Below are positions 53,512 through 61,945 of a DNA stretch of 64,000 bases, piece by piece (within the stretch, counting starts at the first letter, position 1; every line of letters starts with the position of its first letter). Made by a program: the position numbers and the translations under genes. This DNA is from Clostridium sporogenes. GTDB lineage: Bacteria > Bacillota > Clostridia > Clostridiales > Clostridiaceae. The stretch covers positions 806,001 to 870,000 of the forward strand of contig NZ_CP011663.1 in the NCBI RefSeq assembly GCF_001020205.1, in the 5' to 3' direction. The notes under the pieces were generated by a model. It made no database searches and was not told the origin of the DNA. It worked only from the letters and a program-made list of their open reading frames with translations.

Positions 53512-53868
53512 ATGAATAGCGTGGCTTATAATAAAGCGTTTAGTTTTGCTTTAGATATAATTGAATTGTATAAGAATTTAACACTTAAAAAAAGGGAGTA
53601 TGTGCTTTCAAAACAAATCCTTAGATCTAGCACTAGTATAGGGCCAAATATAAAGGAAGGTATTAATGGACAAAGTAAAAAGGATTTTTTGTCAAAAATG
53701 AATATAGCCTTAAAAGAAGCAGAAGAAACGGAATATTGGATTGAATTACTAAGATATAGTAATTATATAGATGACAATACATCTTCTTTATTATTAGAAA
53801 ACTGCAAATAAGTAATAAAAATTTTAGTAGCTACAATAAAAACAACAAAGATAAGCCTTAAACTTTAA
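53512..53868 (+). pseudogene. Four-helix-bundle (S23/IVS-type) protein gene with a premature stop
   Basis: The frame begins MNSVAYNKAFSFALDIIELY and contains QILRSSTSIGPNIKEG and EAEETEYWIELLRYS, hallmarks of the S23-rRNA-intervening-sequence family. A TAA at 53809-53811 ends it at 99 residues, but the same frame goes on with VIKILVATIKTTKIS to a second stop at 53868, restoring the usual length of about 118. So one nonsense change has trimmed the last helix. The truncated form may still fold. A GGAGG site fits the ATG at 53512. AGAGTACAGA-type repeats face each other on both sides. Confidence 0.8.
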
Positions 53869-53910
53869 TCTTCTAAAAAATTTATTTTTACTATGTAATC
53901 TAAAATTAAC

Positions 53911-53946
53911 CGCTCTGTCCTCTTTACTCTGTACTCTGTAATCTGA
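53911..53946. repeat. AGAGTACAGA-type repeat, right flank, inverted
   Basis: CTCTGTCCTCTTTACTCTGT and ACTCTGTAATCTGATG are the complement of the words found at 53365-53450, so the gene in between has inverted-repeat borders. Confidence 0.65.
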
Positions 53947-53967
53947 TGTAAAGGGTTGGTGAATTCC

Positions 53968-54147
53968 ATGTATGACCAATTAGTAATGCTTATAAGTAAT
54001 GTGGGATTTCCTATAGCGGTTAGTTTATATCTTTTATTAAGGATAGAAAAAAAGCTGGAGGAATTGACTAAAGCTTTAAATTCTCTTGATAAAACTATAC
54101 TTTCAGCTATAGAGCACCAAAAAGATGAGTATTTCACTAGAAAGTGA
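53968..54147 (+). CDS. YvrJ-family small membrane protein
   Basis: The protein begins MYDQLVMLISNVGFPIAVS and has one N-terminal membrane segment, then a charged helix (LEELTKALNSLDKTI). It matches the YvrJ/BhlA-UviB-like holin-type family. The ATG at 53968 follows an AAAGGGTTGGTG stretch; an in-frame GTG upstream (53956) is also possible. Small proteins of this type lie beside the bacteriocin sigma factor UviA and are suspected of helping release. Whether that is so here is unknown. A perfect hairpin follows. Confidence 0.75.
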   Translation: MYDQLVMLISNVGFPIAVSLYLLLRIEKKLEELTKALNSLDKTILSAIEHQKDEYFTRK

Positions 54148-54162
54148 GATACTCACTTTTTA
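54141..54162 (+). terminator. Terminator hairpin
   Basis: AAAGTGAG and CTCACTTTT form a perfect stem with a T-rich tail, overlapping the end of the yvrJ-like gene. Confidence 0.75.
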
Positions 54163-54326
54163 TATTTAGAAAACCACCTGTTACCCGGATATGTTCAGAA
54201 TAGCTTTAGTAATGATTACATAAAAAAATATCCTCCTTTTATTAAAAAAATCACTGCAGTTTATATCTCCTAGTCATATATATAGGTGAAAACAAAAACA
54301 AACAAAAAATAAGGAGGTAACAAACT

Positions 54327-54548
54327 ATGGCAGTAAGTAAAAATCTTTTAGAAAGAAATTTGGCTCTAGAATATCAAGATGGCTTAGATAAAAAAGGAAA
54401 GGCCATCATGAAAAAGGCTACCTATAAAAATGTAAAACTAACTGCAGAACCAGAAGCGCTTATGGAAGTAGTGGATGCAATAAATCCATTAATGCCAGAG
54501 GGCATATCAGAAGCTAGAGTAGTAGAAAATTACGTATTATTAAAATAA
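54327..54548 (+). CDS. DUF1659 family protein
   Basis: The 73-residue protein matches DUF1659: ERNLALEYQDGLDKKGKAI, ATYKNVKL and a PEGISEARVVENYVLL tail. A strong AAGGAGG site lies before the ATG. Members are small proteins of unknown function that almost always neighbour a DUF2922 gene, as here 20 bases downstream, and often a YvrJ gene and a sigma factor. The pair is likely one transcript. Confidence 0.88.
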   Translation: MAVSKNLLERNLALEYQDGLDKKGKAIMKKATYKNVKLTAEPEALMEVVDAINPLMPEGISEARVVENYVLLK

Positions 54549-54568
54549 TTAAAAAGGGGGTATAAATT

Positions 54569-54796
54569 ATGAGTACAAAAAAATATTTGAATTTAGTCTT
54601 TAGAACTACAGAGGATTCTACTTCAACTATAAAGATCCCAAAGGTTAAAGAGGATGTAACAGAAGAGGAAATAAAAAATTGTGGTAAGTCTATAATAGAT
54701 CAGAACATATTCCAAACTAAAAATGGAGATCTTTCAAGTCTTAAAGTTGCTAGGATTATAACAACAGATACAGAAGAAATTAAAATAGAAGAATAA
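54569..54796 (+). CDS. DUF2922 family protein
   Basis: This 75-residue protein matches DUF2922: KKYLNLVFRTTEDSTSTIKI, then EDVTEEEIKNCGKSIIDQN and the C-terminal ITTDTEEIKIEE. An AAAAGGGGG site precedes the ATG. A 120-base copy of its 3' third plus terminator lies at 61657-61776, so part of this gene has been duplicated. Its function is unknown. Confidence 0.88.
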   Translation: MSTKKYLNLVFRTTEDSTSTIKIPKVKEDVTEEEIKNCGKSIIDQNIFQTKNGDLSSLKVARIITTDTEEIKIEE

Positions 54797-54799
54797 TTT

Positions 54800-54830
54800 A
54801 AAAAGCTCTCACATTGTGAGGGCTTTTTAT
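54800..54830 (+). terminator. Terminator hairpin
   Basis: AAAGCTCTCACA pairs with TGTGAGGGCTTT, followed by T. The same hairpin recurs at 61781 behind the DUF2922 fragment. Confidence 0.8.
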
Positions 54831-55004
54831 AACTGAATTTTTAAAATTAGGTGAAGTTTTATTAGAATAACTATTTTTATTTGTTGGCACAGTAATAAAA
54901 TAATCTTTAATAATTTTATTTTTATAAATTTTTGAATTTTATATATTGAAAAGTTATAAAAAATACAATATGATTATAAAAAAACATTTAAAGAGGTGAT
55001 TTTT

Positions 55005-55421
55005 ATGAAACCCAAAGTAGCCTTTATATGCGTTCATAATTCTTGTAGATCTCAAATGGCAGAAGCTTTAGGAAAGCTATTTGCATCAGATATTTTTGAA
55101 TCTTATTCTGCTGGAACAGAAACTAAACCAGTAATAAATCAGGATGCCGTAAGAATTATAAAAAAACTATATGGAGTGGATATGAATGAATGCCACACTT
55201 CCAAACTTTTAGATCATATTCCTAAAATTGATATTGCTATAAAAATGGGGTGTAATGTGATATGTCCATTTTTGCCAGCAAAACATACAGAGGATTGGGG
55301 ATTAGAGGATCCTACAGGTAAAAGTGATGAGGAATTTATTAATACAGCAAAAATTATAGAAGATAAAATTAAAGATTTGGCAAATAGAATTAAAAATAAA
55401 CAAATTGATTTAGATAAGTAA
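55005..55421 (+). CDS. arsC: Arsenate reductase, thioredoxin-coupled (LMW-phosphatase type)
   Basis: The 138-residue enzyme has the phosphatase-like CX5R loop Cys9-VHNSC-Arg15 and SQMAEALGKL behind it, with DWGLEDPTGK for the general acid. It reduces arsenate to arsenite. The resolving cysteine pair of the B. subtilis type is less clear: Cys69-range residues occur in KMGCNVICPF. The ATG at 55005 follows AGAGGTGA. It precedes the arsR operon on the same strand but is separated by a terminator and a structured element, so it is a separate transcript. Confidence 0.9.
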   Translation: MKPKVAFICVHNSCRSQMAEALGKLFASDIFESYSAGTETKPVINQDAVRIIKKLYGVDMNECHTSKLLDHIPKIDIAIKMGCNVICPFLPAKHTEDWGLEDPTGKSDEEFINTAKIIEDKIKDLANRIKNKQIDLDK

Positions 55422-55446
55422 ATATAAGTTACTGTATTTATGAAAG

Positions 55447-55480
55447 ATACTATAGGGATTAATAACCTATAGTATTTTTT
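55447..55480 (+). terminator. Terminator hairpin
   Basis: ATACTATAGGG pairs with AACCTATAGTAT and a T run follows. It ends arsC. Confidence 0.75.
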
Positions 55481-55488
55481 ATTAGAAT

Positions 55489-55626
55489 TCGTTATCTAGG
55501 GACGTAACCGCTCTTTACTCCTTACTAACACTTTGAAGAAAAGTAAAGAGTTAAAATATTTCATTTGGTGCGAATCGCTTTCACAGAGTGCGATGGAGTA
55601 TTAGAGCGGGTAGTCATCGGATAAAA
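55489..55626 (+). repeat. Dispersed structured element, 5'-short copy
   Basis: This copy has the outer stem (TTATCT and GGATAA, CCGCTCT and AGAGCGG, ACTCC and GGAGT) and the CACAGAG-loop hairpin, but lacks the first two small hairpins. The CCAAATC stem is degraded to AAATATTTCATTTGG. The rest of the 55422-55919 gap contains the arsR promoter and two operator-like sites. Confidence 0.7.
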
Positions 55627-55798
55627 ACATTATCTATGTTATATTTGTGAGTTTAATTATTGTTCTAATCTTATATTTCATTTTCATTAGTATTTAAGTA
55701 ATATTAGTATTGATTAATCTATTTTGCACAATATATAACTTAGAATACAACTAATAATTTCATGTTCACATTTAATATATTATTTGCATAATATACTT

Positions 55799-55908
55799 TT
55801 ATATAGATGAATCTTTATATATAGGTGTATCATGCATTGATAAATGTAAAGTATATTGACATTAAATAGAATGAGTTCTATACTATATATAGATGAATAT
55901 CTATATAG
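55799..55908 (+). promoter_or_regulatory. arsR promoter with two operator-like palindromes
   Basis: TTGACA at 55856-55861 and TATACT at 55879-55884 have a 17-base spacer. Two related palindromes, TATATAGATGAATCTTTATA at about 55803 and TATATAGATGAATATCTATA at about 55885-55906, look like ArsR-type operators. The downstream one overlaps the transcription start region. Confidence 0.6.
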
Positions 55909-55919
55909 GAGGGGAATTA

Positions 55920-56243
55920 ATGAGCTTGAATTATGATGATAATGCAAAAATTATTAAGGCACTATCAGATGGTAATAGATTAAAAATAATTGATATATTG
56001 TCCTGCGGAGAAAAGTGTGCTTGTGATATATTAGAACACTTTCAGTTTACACAACCGACACTGTCCCATCATATGAAGGTTTTAATTGATTGTGGATTGG
56101 TGAGGTCTAGAAAAGAGGGATTATGGAGTCACTATTCATTAAATATTACTAATTGTAATAAATTAATTTTATTTTTCATGAATATTATAACGAATACAGA
56201 TGACTGTATCTGTAAGAATAAATCAAAATGTGATTGTAAATAA
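55920..56243 (+). CDS. arsR: ArsR-family arsenite-sensing repressor
   Basis: The 107-residue repressor has a winged HTH (FTQPTLSHHMKVLIDCGLV) and thiolate-rich segments Cys29-GEK-Cys33-A-Cys35 in LSCGEKCACD, the typical As(III) site on the helix before the recognition helix, plus extra cysteines at the C terminus (DDCICKNKSKCDCK). The ATG at 55920 follows AGGAGGGG. It should repress the operon arsR-arsD-arsA-acr3 by binding the palindromes at its promoter. Confidence 0.93.
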   Translation: MSLNYDDNAKIIKALSDGNRLKIIDILSCGEKCACDILEHFQFTQPTLSHHMKVLIDCGLVRSRKEGLWSHYSLNITNCNKLILFFMNIITNTDDCICKNKSKCDCK

Positions 56244-56264
56244 AAAAATGAGGAGTGAATAAGA

Positions 56265-56636
56265 ATGAAAAAAATGATAATTTTTGATCCAGCTATGTGT
56301 TGTTCAACAGGAGTGTGCGGTCCGTCTGTTGATCCAGAATTATTGAGGGTAGCTACAACAATAAACAGATTAAAAAATAATGGAATATTAGTTGAAAGAT
56401 ATAATCTAACTAGTAATCCACAAATATTTGTTGACAATAAGGAAATAAATCAAATTCTAAATAAAGAAGGAGTAGAAATACTTCCAGCTACAATGGTTGA
56501 TGGTATTATTGTAAAAACAAAAGCGTATCCAACTAACAAAGAATTTTGTGAATTGTTAGATATACCAGAGGATTCTTTAAAAATTACTATAAAAAAACCA
56601 TCTAAAGGTTGTAATTGCAAAGGTGGATGTTGCTAA
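56265..56636 (+). CDS. arsD: ArsD arsenic metallochaperone
   Basis: ArsD hands As(III) to ArsA and is a weak repressor. The 123-residue protein has the conserved Cys12, Cys13 and Cys18 in PAMCCSTGVCGP, followed by the thioredoxin-like fold, and a cysteine pair near the end (CNCKGGCC). An AATGAGGAG site precedes the start. It is placed between arsR and arsA, as usual. Confidence 0.93.
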   Translation: MKKMIIFDPAMCCSTGVCGPSVDPELLRVATTINRLKNNGILVERYNLTSNPQIFVDNKEINQILNKEGVEILPATMVDGIIVKTKAYPTNKEFCELLDIPEDSLKITIKKPSKGCNCKGGCC

Positions 56637-56654
56637 AAAGAAAAGGGGGATATA

Positions 56655-58400
56655 ATGTTTAAAAAATTTAATGTGGAAGATATAAACTTAACAAAATATT
56701 TGTTCTTTACTGGCAAAGGTGGAGTTGGTAAGACTTCAACAGCTTGTGCTATAGCAGTGGCTTTAGCTGATAACGGTAAAAAAATTATGCTTGTTAGTAC
56801 AGATCCAGCTTCAAATCTTCAAGATGTATTTAATACAAAATTAAATAATAAGGGAGTTTATATAAAAGAAGTTCCTAATTTGGTAGTTGCAAACTTTGAG
56901 CCAGAAGAAGCAGCTGCTGAATATAGAGAAAGTGTAATAGCACCTTATCGTGGAAAACTACCAGAAGCAGTTTTGAAAAATATGGAGGAACAGCTTTCAG
57001 GTTCATGTACTGTTGAGATTGCTGCATTTAATGAATTTTCAACCTTTATAACTGATGAAAAAGTAGAAAAAGAGTATGATCATATTATATTTGATACAGC
57101 ACCAACAGGTCATACGCTAAGGATGTTGCAGCTTCCTTCAGCATGGAGCAATTTTATTAATGAAAGTACACATGGTGCTTCATGTTTAGGACAGCTTTCA
57201 GGACTTGAAAGTAAAAAAGAAGTTTATAAAAGTGCAGTAAATACTCTAGCGGATAAGGATAAAACTACACTTATACTTGTATCACGCCCAGAAGTATCAC
57301 CTTTAAAGGAAGCTGAAAGAGCTTCTAAAGAACTTCAAGATATAGGGGTAAACAATCAAGTTTTAGTTATTAATGGAGTACTTGAAGAGCATGAAGATTA
57401 TCTTTCTAATGCTATTTATACTAAACAACAAAAAGCATTAGAAGATATTCCAGAATCATTAAAGACTGTTGAAACTTTTCAAATTCCATTAAGACCGTAT
57501 AATGTAACAGGTTTAGAAAATGTGAGAGCTTTTTTAAGGGATAACAATATTAAATATAATGATGAGAAATTAAACACTGCTAATGTACCTAAATTAAATA
57601 AGGTAATAGAAGATTTATATAATACTGATAAAAAAGTAATATTTACAATGGGTAAAGGTGGAGTAGGTAAAACTACAATAGCTGCTGCAATTGCTGTAGG
57701 ATTAGCTAAGAAAGGAAAAAAAGTACATTTAACAACTACTGATCCGGCGGATCACTTAAAATTTGTGTTAAATGAAAGTTATGGAATCACTTTAAGCCAT
57801 ATAGATGAAAAAGAAGAACTAGAAAAATACAAAGAAGAGGTATTAAGTAAAGCACGAAAAAACATGAGTGAAGATGATATTGCTTATGTTGAAGAAGATT
57901 TAAGATCACCTTGTACTCAAGAAATAGCAGTATTTAGAGCCTTTGCAGAAATAGTTGAAAGGTCCGAAAATGAGATTGTAGTTATTGATACAGCACCAAC
58001 AGGGCACACTTTATTACTTTTAGACTCTACTCAAAGTTATAATAAAGAAATTCAGCGTTCACAAGGAGATATTCCGGAATCAGTTAAGAAGCTCTTACCT
58101 AAGCTTAGAAATGAGGAGCACACAGAAGTAATCATCGTAACATTAGCTGAAACAACTCCAGTTTATGAGGCTATGAGACTTCAGGAAGATTTGAATAGAG
58201 CTGGTATTCACAGTAAATGGTGGGTTATCAATTCAAGTTTCTATGCAGCCAATACAACAAATTCTATCTTAAAGGTAAAAGCCAACAATGAGGTACAGTG
58301 GATTAATAAAGTGAATGAAATATCTAAAGGCAATTTTGCAACTATAGGATGGATGCCAGAAGAGGTTAAGGGGGAGATGCTTAACCGCTTAATAAAATAA
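56655..58400 (+). CDS. arsA: ArsA arsenite-stimulated ATPase
   Basis: The 581-residue protein has two ATPase halves. Each has a P-loop (FTGKGGVGKTSTACA near residue 17 and FTMGKGGVGKTTIAAA near 330), a DTAPTGHT switch motif, and the cysteines in GSCTVE and SPCTQE that bind arsenite. It drives arsenite export when joined to a membrane pump; here the pump is an Acr3 carrier. An AAAAGGGGG site precedes the ATG. A terminator follows (58405-58450). Confidence 0.95.
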   Translation: MFKKFNVEDINLTKYLFFTGKGGVGKTSTACAIAVALADNGKKIMLVSTDPASNLQDVFNTKLNNKGVYIKEVPNLVVANFEPEEAAAEYRESVIAPYRGKLPEAVLKNMEEQLSGSCTVEIAAFNEFSTFITDEKVEKEYDHIIFDTAPTGHTLRMLQLPSAWSNFINESTHGASCLGQLSGLESKKEVYKSAVNTLADKDKTTLILVSRPEVSPLKEAERASKELQDIGVNNQVLVINGVLEEHEDYLSNAIYTKQQKALEDIPESLKTVETFQIPLRPYNVTGLENVRAFLRDNNIKYNDEKLNTANVPKLNKVIEDLYNTDKKVIFTMGKGGVGKTTIAAAIAVGLAKKGKKVHLTTTDPADHLKFVLNESYGITLSHIDEKEELEKYKEEVLSKARKNMSEDDIAYVEEDLRSPCTQEIAVFRAFAEIVERSENEIVVIDTAPTGHTLLLLDSTQSYNKEIQRSQGDIPESVKKLLPKLRNEEHTEVIIVTLAETTPVYEAMRLQEDLNRAGIHSKWWVINSSFYAANTTNSILKVKANNEVQWINKVNEISKGNFATIGWMPEEVKGEMLNRLIK

Positions 58401-58404
58401 GCGT

Positions 58405-58450
58405 AATTCCACTATAAAGTGGCAGTACAAATTTTGTAGTGGAATTTTTA
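58405..58450 (+). terminator. Terminator hairpin, possibly partial
   Basis: AATTCCACTA pairs with TAGTGGAATT and T residues follow. It lies between arsA and the acr3 gene, so part of the transcripts may stop here. Confidence 0.6.
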
Positions 58451-58498
58451 GAATATTATATAGGGCATGATTAGAATATTAATTTAAGGAGGGATAAT

Positions 58499-59572
58499 AT
58501 GTCTCTAGATAAGAAAAAAGAAAAGAAAGGTCTTGGATTATTTGAGAGGTATCTTACTATATGGGTAGCACTTTGTATTGTAGTAGGAATACTTATTGGT
58601 AGATTTATTCCTCAGATACCTGAAACTTTAAATAAATTTGAATACTATAATGTATCCATTCCAACTGCTATTTTAATTTGGCTAATGATATATCCAATGA
58701 TGTTAAAAATTGATTTTAGTAGTATAGTAGGTGTAAGTAAAAAGCCTAAAGGGTTAATAGTTACTTGTGTTACTAATTGGCTTATAAAGCCATTTACAAT
58801 GTATCTTATAGCATCATTTTTCTTAAAGGTTGTGTTTAAACCTTTTATTTCAGCAAATCTTGCTACAGAGTATTTAGCAGGAGCAGTATTATTAGGTGCT
58901 GCACCATGTACAGCAATGGTATTTGTATGGAGTTATCTTACTAAAGGGGACCCAGCATATACCTTAGTTCAAGTAGCTGTAAATGATTTAATTATATTAG
59001 TGGCATTTGCACCAATTGTGGCATTTTTATTAGGGGTAAGTGATGTTACAGTTCCTTATAAAACATTAATATTATCTACTATTTTATTTGTAGTTATACC
59101 TCTAACAATGGGATATTTAACAAGAAAATCAATTATAAAAAATAAAGGAATAGAATATTTTAATGATGTATTTTTAAAGAAATTTGATAATGTAACTATT
59201 ATAGGATTGCTTTTAACTTTAGTTATTATTTTTTCATTCCAAGGAGAGATTATATTAAATAATCCACTTCATATTTTATTAATTGCGGTACCACTTACAA
59301 TTCAGACATTTTTAATATTTACTATTGCTTATGGATGGGCAAAGCTATGGAAACTACCTCATAGTATTGCGGCACCAGCAGGGATGATAGGAGCAAGTAA
59401 TTTTTTTGAATTAGCAGTTGCGGTTGCAATATCTTTGTTTGGATTAAAATCAGGAGCGGCACTTGCTACAGTAGTAGGTGTGTTAACAGAAGTACCTATA
59501 ATGTTAACTCTTGTTAGAATTGCTAATAATACACGAGGATGGTTTTCAACAGAGATTATAAAGAAACAATAA
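58499..59572 (+). CDS. acr3: ACR3-family arsenite efflux pump
   Basis: The 357-residue carrier has about ten membrane segments and the ACR3 hallmark AAPCTAMVFVWSYL with its conserved cysteine in the fourth segment, also GASNFFELAVAVAIS near the end. It exports arsenite, driven by the proton gradient or by ArsA. A GGAGGG site precedes the ATG. It is the last complete gene of the operon, followed by decayed genes including an arsM-like one. Confidence 0.93.
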   Translation: MSLDKKKEKKGLGLFERYLTIWVALCIVVGILIGRFIPQIPETLNKFEYYNVSIPTAILIWLMIYPMMLKIDFSSIVGVSKKPKGLIVTCVTNWLIKPFTMYLIASFFLKVVFKPFISANLATEYLAGAVLLGAAPCTAMVFVWSYLTKGDPAYTLVQVAVNDLIILVAFAPIVAFLLGVSDVTVPYKTLILSTILFVVIPLTMGYLTRKSIIKNKGIEYFNDVFLKKFDNVTIIGLLLTLVIIFSFQGEIILNNPLHILLIAVPLTIQTFLIFTIAYGWAKLWKLPHSIAAPAGMIGASNFFELAVAVAISLFGLKSGAALATVVGVLTEVPIMLTLVRIANNTRGWFSTEIIKKQ

Positions 59573-59622
59573 ATAAATTTTTAAGTTACACTTCTATTAG
59601 GATTAATTAAGGGGTGATGTAT

Positions 59623-59828
59623 ATGAAATGGGAATATGAAGTTATTGAAATTAATTCTATAAAAATTTAGATAATCCTATTAATTTACAGAATGAACTTA
59701 ATAATTATGTTGAAGAAGGATGGGAACTTACAGGTATTTTAAAGAAACCTCATAAGTGGGTAAGATGGATTGTAAGCTCACATGAGAGATCAGTGATATT
59801 TAAAAGATCACTTGCTATAGATAAATAA
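59623..59828 (+). pseudogene. DUF4177-like small gene with a frameshift
   Basis: The start MKWEYEVIEINSI is followed in the same frame by TAG, but the next frame continues NLDNPINLQNELNNYVEEG, then WELTGILKKPHKW, to a stop at 59826-59828. The WEYEVI and EEGWEL pieces are typical of DUF4177. One missing or extra base near 59665 explains the break. Confidence 0.7.
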
Positions 59829-60025
59829 AAACTAATATTATTTATATTATCTTTGTATTCCTATAGGGTCTTATGCTTGTCTATTTCGCTAAGCAAAGAT
59901 AGATTTAGCGTAAGCAAAACAAGCCATTAAGGCTTATTTGGCTTCGTCAAATCTATTGTTTAGGAAAATAAACAAGCGTTTAGAGTATCCCTTTTGATAA
60001 ATAACTTGATGAATTTAAAAGAGTT

Positions 60026-60264
60026 AGGGATATCATTGGAGTTGATATGACTCCAGAGATGATTAATAAATCAAGAATTATGTCTAGGAAATATAGATAT
60101 AGTCTTCAGTTGAAGAGTTAAAATTATATTTAGAAAAGGCTGGTTTTAGTGATATTAAAATTGAAACTAAAGAAGTCTCAAAGGAATATGCTGAAAAATG
60201 GGGGCATAACTTAAAGGTTGGGGAATATATTATGTCCGCATCAATAAAAGCAATAAAATTATAA
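60026..60264 (+). pseudogene. Decayed arsenite methyltransferase (ArsM-like)
   Basis: One frame reads IIGVDMTPEMINKSRIMSR, the motif II region of ArsM-type SAM methyltransferases. A second frame then reads EELKLYLEKAGFSDIKIE, later YAEKWGHNLKVGEYIMSASI, the C terminus of the same family, to a TAA at 60262-60264. The SAM glycine motif and the arsenic-binding cysteine region are gone and the two parts are out of register. Its place next to the arsenic operon supports the assignment. Confidence 0.65.
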
Positions 60265-60693
60265 AATTCCAACATATTACTTATGTAATATGATTTATAC
60301 TATTTTCTCTTAAGTATTGTAAATAGAATATTATATTATGCTAGATATAGTAAATAAGGGAAAATGAAAAGTAGTGAGATACAAATTCTTTATTATTTTG
60401 TTGGCATTAGAGTAAACAAGCTATAAAAATAATAATTTAAAAGGAGTAGAAAAAATTTTTCTACTCCTTTTGCAGAGCTTGAAAATTTATAGTTTTGAAG
60501 CTTTTATAATATCTTTCTGAATACAAGTTGTATTGCTTTGTTTTTTTTATTTCATAATATGCAGTAAATATTGCCTTCTAAGCGTGACCAAAGTAATAGA
60601 AGACCTATTAAAAATATAGCCTAACACCTTTGAGTTTATTATCATACATTATTATGGATATAGAATGTATGCACAGGGAAAGGAGAATTTAAA
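60265..60693. other. Gene-free gap
   Basis: No gene was seen. A strong hairpin AAAGGAGTAGAAAAA with TTTTTCTACTCCTTTT lies at 60439-60472, read as a terminator. A short upstream stretch at 59895-59985 contains imperfect inverted words (GCTTGTCTATTTCGCTAAGC and TTTAGCGTAAGC), possibly another repeat. Confidence 0.45.
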
Positions 60694-61242
60694 TTGAATA
60701 GATCGTTACTAGATTTATTAAGGCGTGGAGGATATATACTATATGTTAGGCATGGGGAAGCGACTGTTGGAGAAGACCAACCTAATCTAAATTTTCTATA
60801 CTGTTTTACTCAAAGAAATCTTTCAGAAACAGGAAGAAGACAAGCAATTTACTATGGCCAAATTATTCGTAATTCACAAATTCATATTAATTATCCCGTC
60901 TTAACCAGCCCACTTTGTAGAACCATAGAAACGGCACAATTAGCTTTTGGAACGGTAAATGTTCAAATAGATCCATTTTGGTTTCAGGTTTATAGGCTAA
61001 GTGGAAATCTATTTGCTGCAGAGCAACGAAGAATACTAGATTCTCTTCAGACAAGGTTGGAAATTATACCGCCTCATGGTAGTAATATGATCATTGTTGC
61101 TCATAGCTTTCCAAAAGGAATTGGTTTGGGCCAAATCCCAGACATGGGAACAGTAATTGTTAAACCGCTGGGGCAGGGGAATGGTTACGAAGTTGTTGCT
61201 AAATTGTCCTTAGCAGATTTATTGAATTTAGAAAAACACTGA
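60694..61242 (+). CDS. Histidine phosphatase family protein
   Basis: The 182-residue protein has the phosphoglycerate-mutase-like catalytic motif Arg19-His20-Gly21 in LYVRHGEATVG, a second arginine region SPLCRTIETAQLAF and the second histidine in IIVAHSFPKG. It begins with TTG at 60694, supported by an AAAGGAG site eight bases upstream. The substrate is unknown. Its base composition is slightly richer than its surroundings. It is alone. Confidence 0.88.
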   Translation: MNRSLLDLLRRGGYILYVRHGEATVGEDQPNLNFLYCFTQRNLSETGRRQAIYYGQIIRNSQIHINYPVLTSPLCRTIETAQLAFGTVNVQIDPFWFQVYRLSGNLFAAEQRRILDSLQTRLEIIPPHGSNMIIVAHSFPKGIGLGQIPDMGTVIVKPLGQGNGYEVVAKLSLADLLNLEKH

Positions 61243-61487
61243 TAAGAGAAAACAAAGTCCATATGGAATGCCTTGGACTTAAGCATATGGATGTTGTAAT
61301 TATGTTTAAAAATATTATTTGCTAATCACCAATGATTAATTGACTTTCATCATTAAAGAAAGGTTTAGAACAAACTCGACCCGAGGTTTCACGAGGATTC
61401 CCAGGGTATGTAAACTATATTTTATTATTACAATTCATCAATTATAACAAATCTCATAGGTAAGTGGTAATTCATCTTTCAGTTCAC
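61243..61487. other. Gene-free gap
   Basis: A CCATATG/CATATGG inverted repeat at about 61258-61290 may end the phosphatase transcript. Nothing else was recognised before the XRE relic. Confidence 0.4.
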
Positions 61488-61655
61488 CGAGCTGAAAAAA
61501 GTATATATCAATCTAAATTAAGTGAAATGGTAGGTGTATCTCGTCAAACAATTAGTTCCATTGAAACATGACAATTTTGTCCATCGGCGAAATTGGCTTT
61601 GGTAATTTGTATAGCCTTAAATAAAAAAATTGAAGATATTTTTTATTTTGATTAA
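61488..61655 (+). pseudogene. XRE regulator relic with an in-frame stop
   Basis: The frame reads RAEKSIYQSKLSEMVGVSRQ and TISSIET, then TGA at 61569-61571, then QFCPSAKLALVICIALNKKI to a stop at 61653. Apart from the missing N-terminal codons and the stop (GGA to TGA would restore the usual ETGQFCPS), it is a normal small YgzD-like repressor. It has no start codon. Confidence 0.75.
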
Positions 61656-61656
61656 G

Positions 61657-61776
61657 AATTGTGGTAAGGCTATAGTAGACAAGAACATATTCCAAAATAA
61701 AAATGGAGATCTTTCAAGTCTTAAAGTTGCTAGGATTATAACAACAGATACAGAAGGAATTAAAATAGAAGAATAA
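61657..61776 (+). pseudogene. Duplicated 3' fragment of the DUF2922 gene
   Basis: About 120 bases match the end of the gene at 54569-54796 (NCGKAIVDKNIFQNKNGD, then SSLKVARIITTDTEGIKIEE), and the following terminator hairpin at 61781-61808 is copied as well. The start and first half are absent, so it is dead. It directly adjoins the XRE relic. Confidence 0.85.
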
Positions 61777-61780
61777 TTAC

Positions 61781-61808
61781 AAAAGCTCTCACAATGTGGG
61801 AGCTTTTG
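61781..61808 (+). terminator. Terminator hairpin (copied with the DUF2922 fragment)
   Basis: AAAAGCTCTCACA and TGTGGGAGCTTTT form a stem with a T-rich end, like 54800-54830. Confidence 0.75.
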
Positions 61809-61945
61809 TTCATTAGATTCATAAGGAATTTGTAAACATAATTAAATTTATTTAGTTTAAATGTTGACAAACAAAATAAATGAGCATATAATTTATTTTG
61901 TTAGATTAAATATAAACTAAGTAAATTAAAGCGGAGGAATACAAA

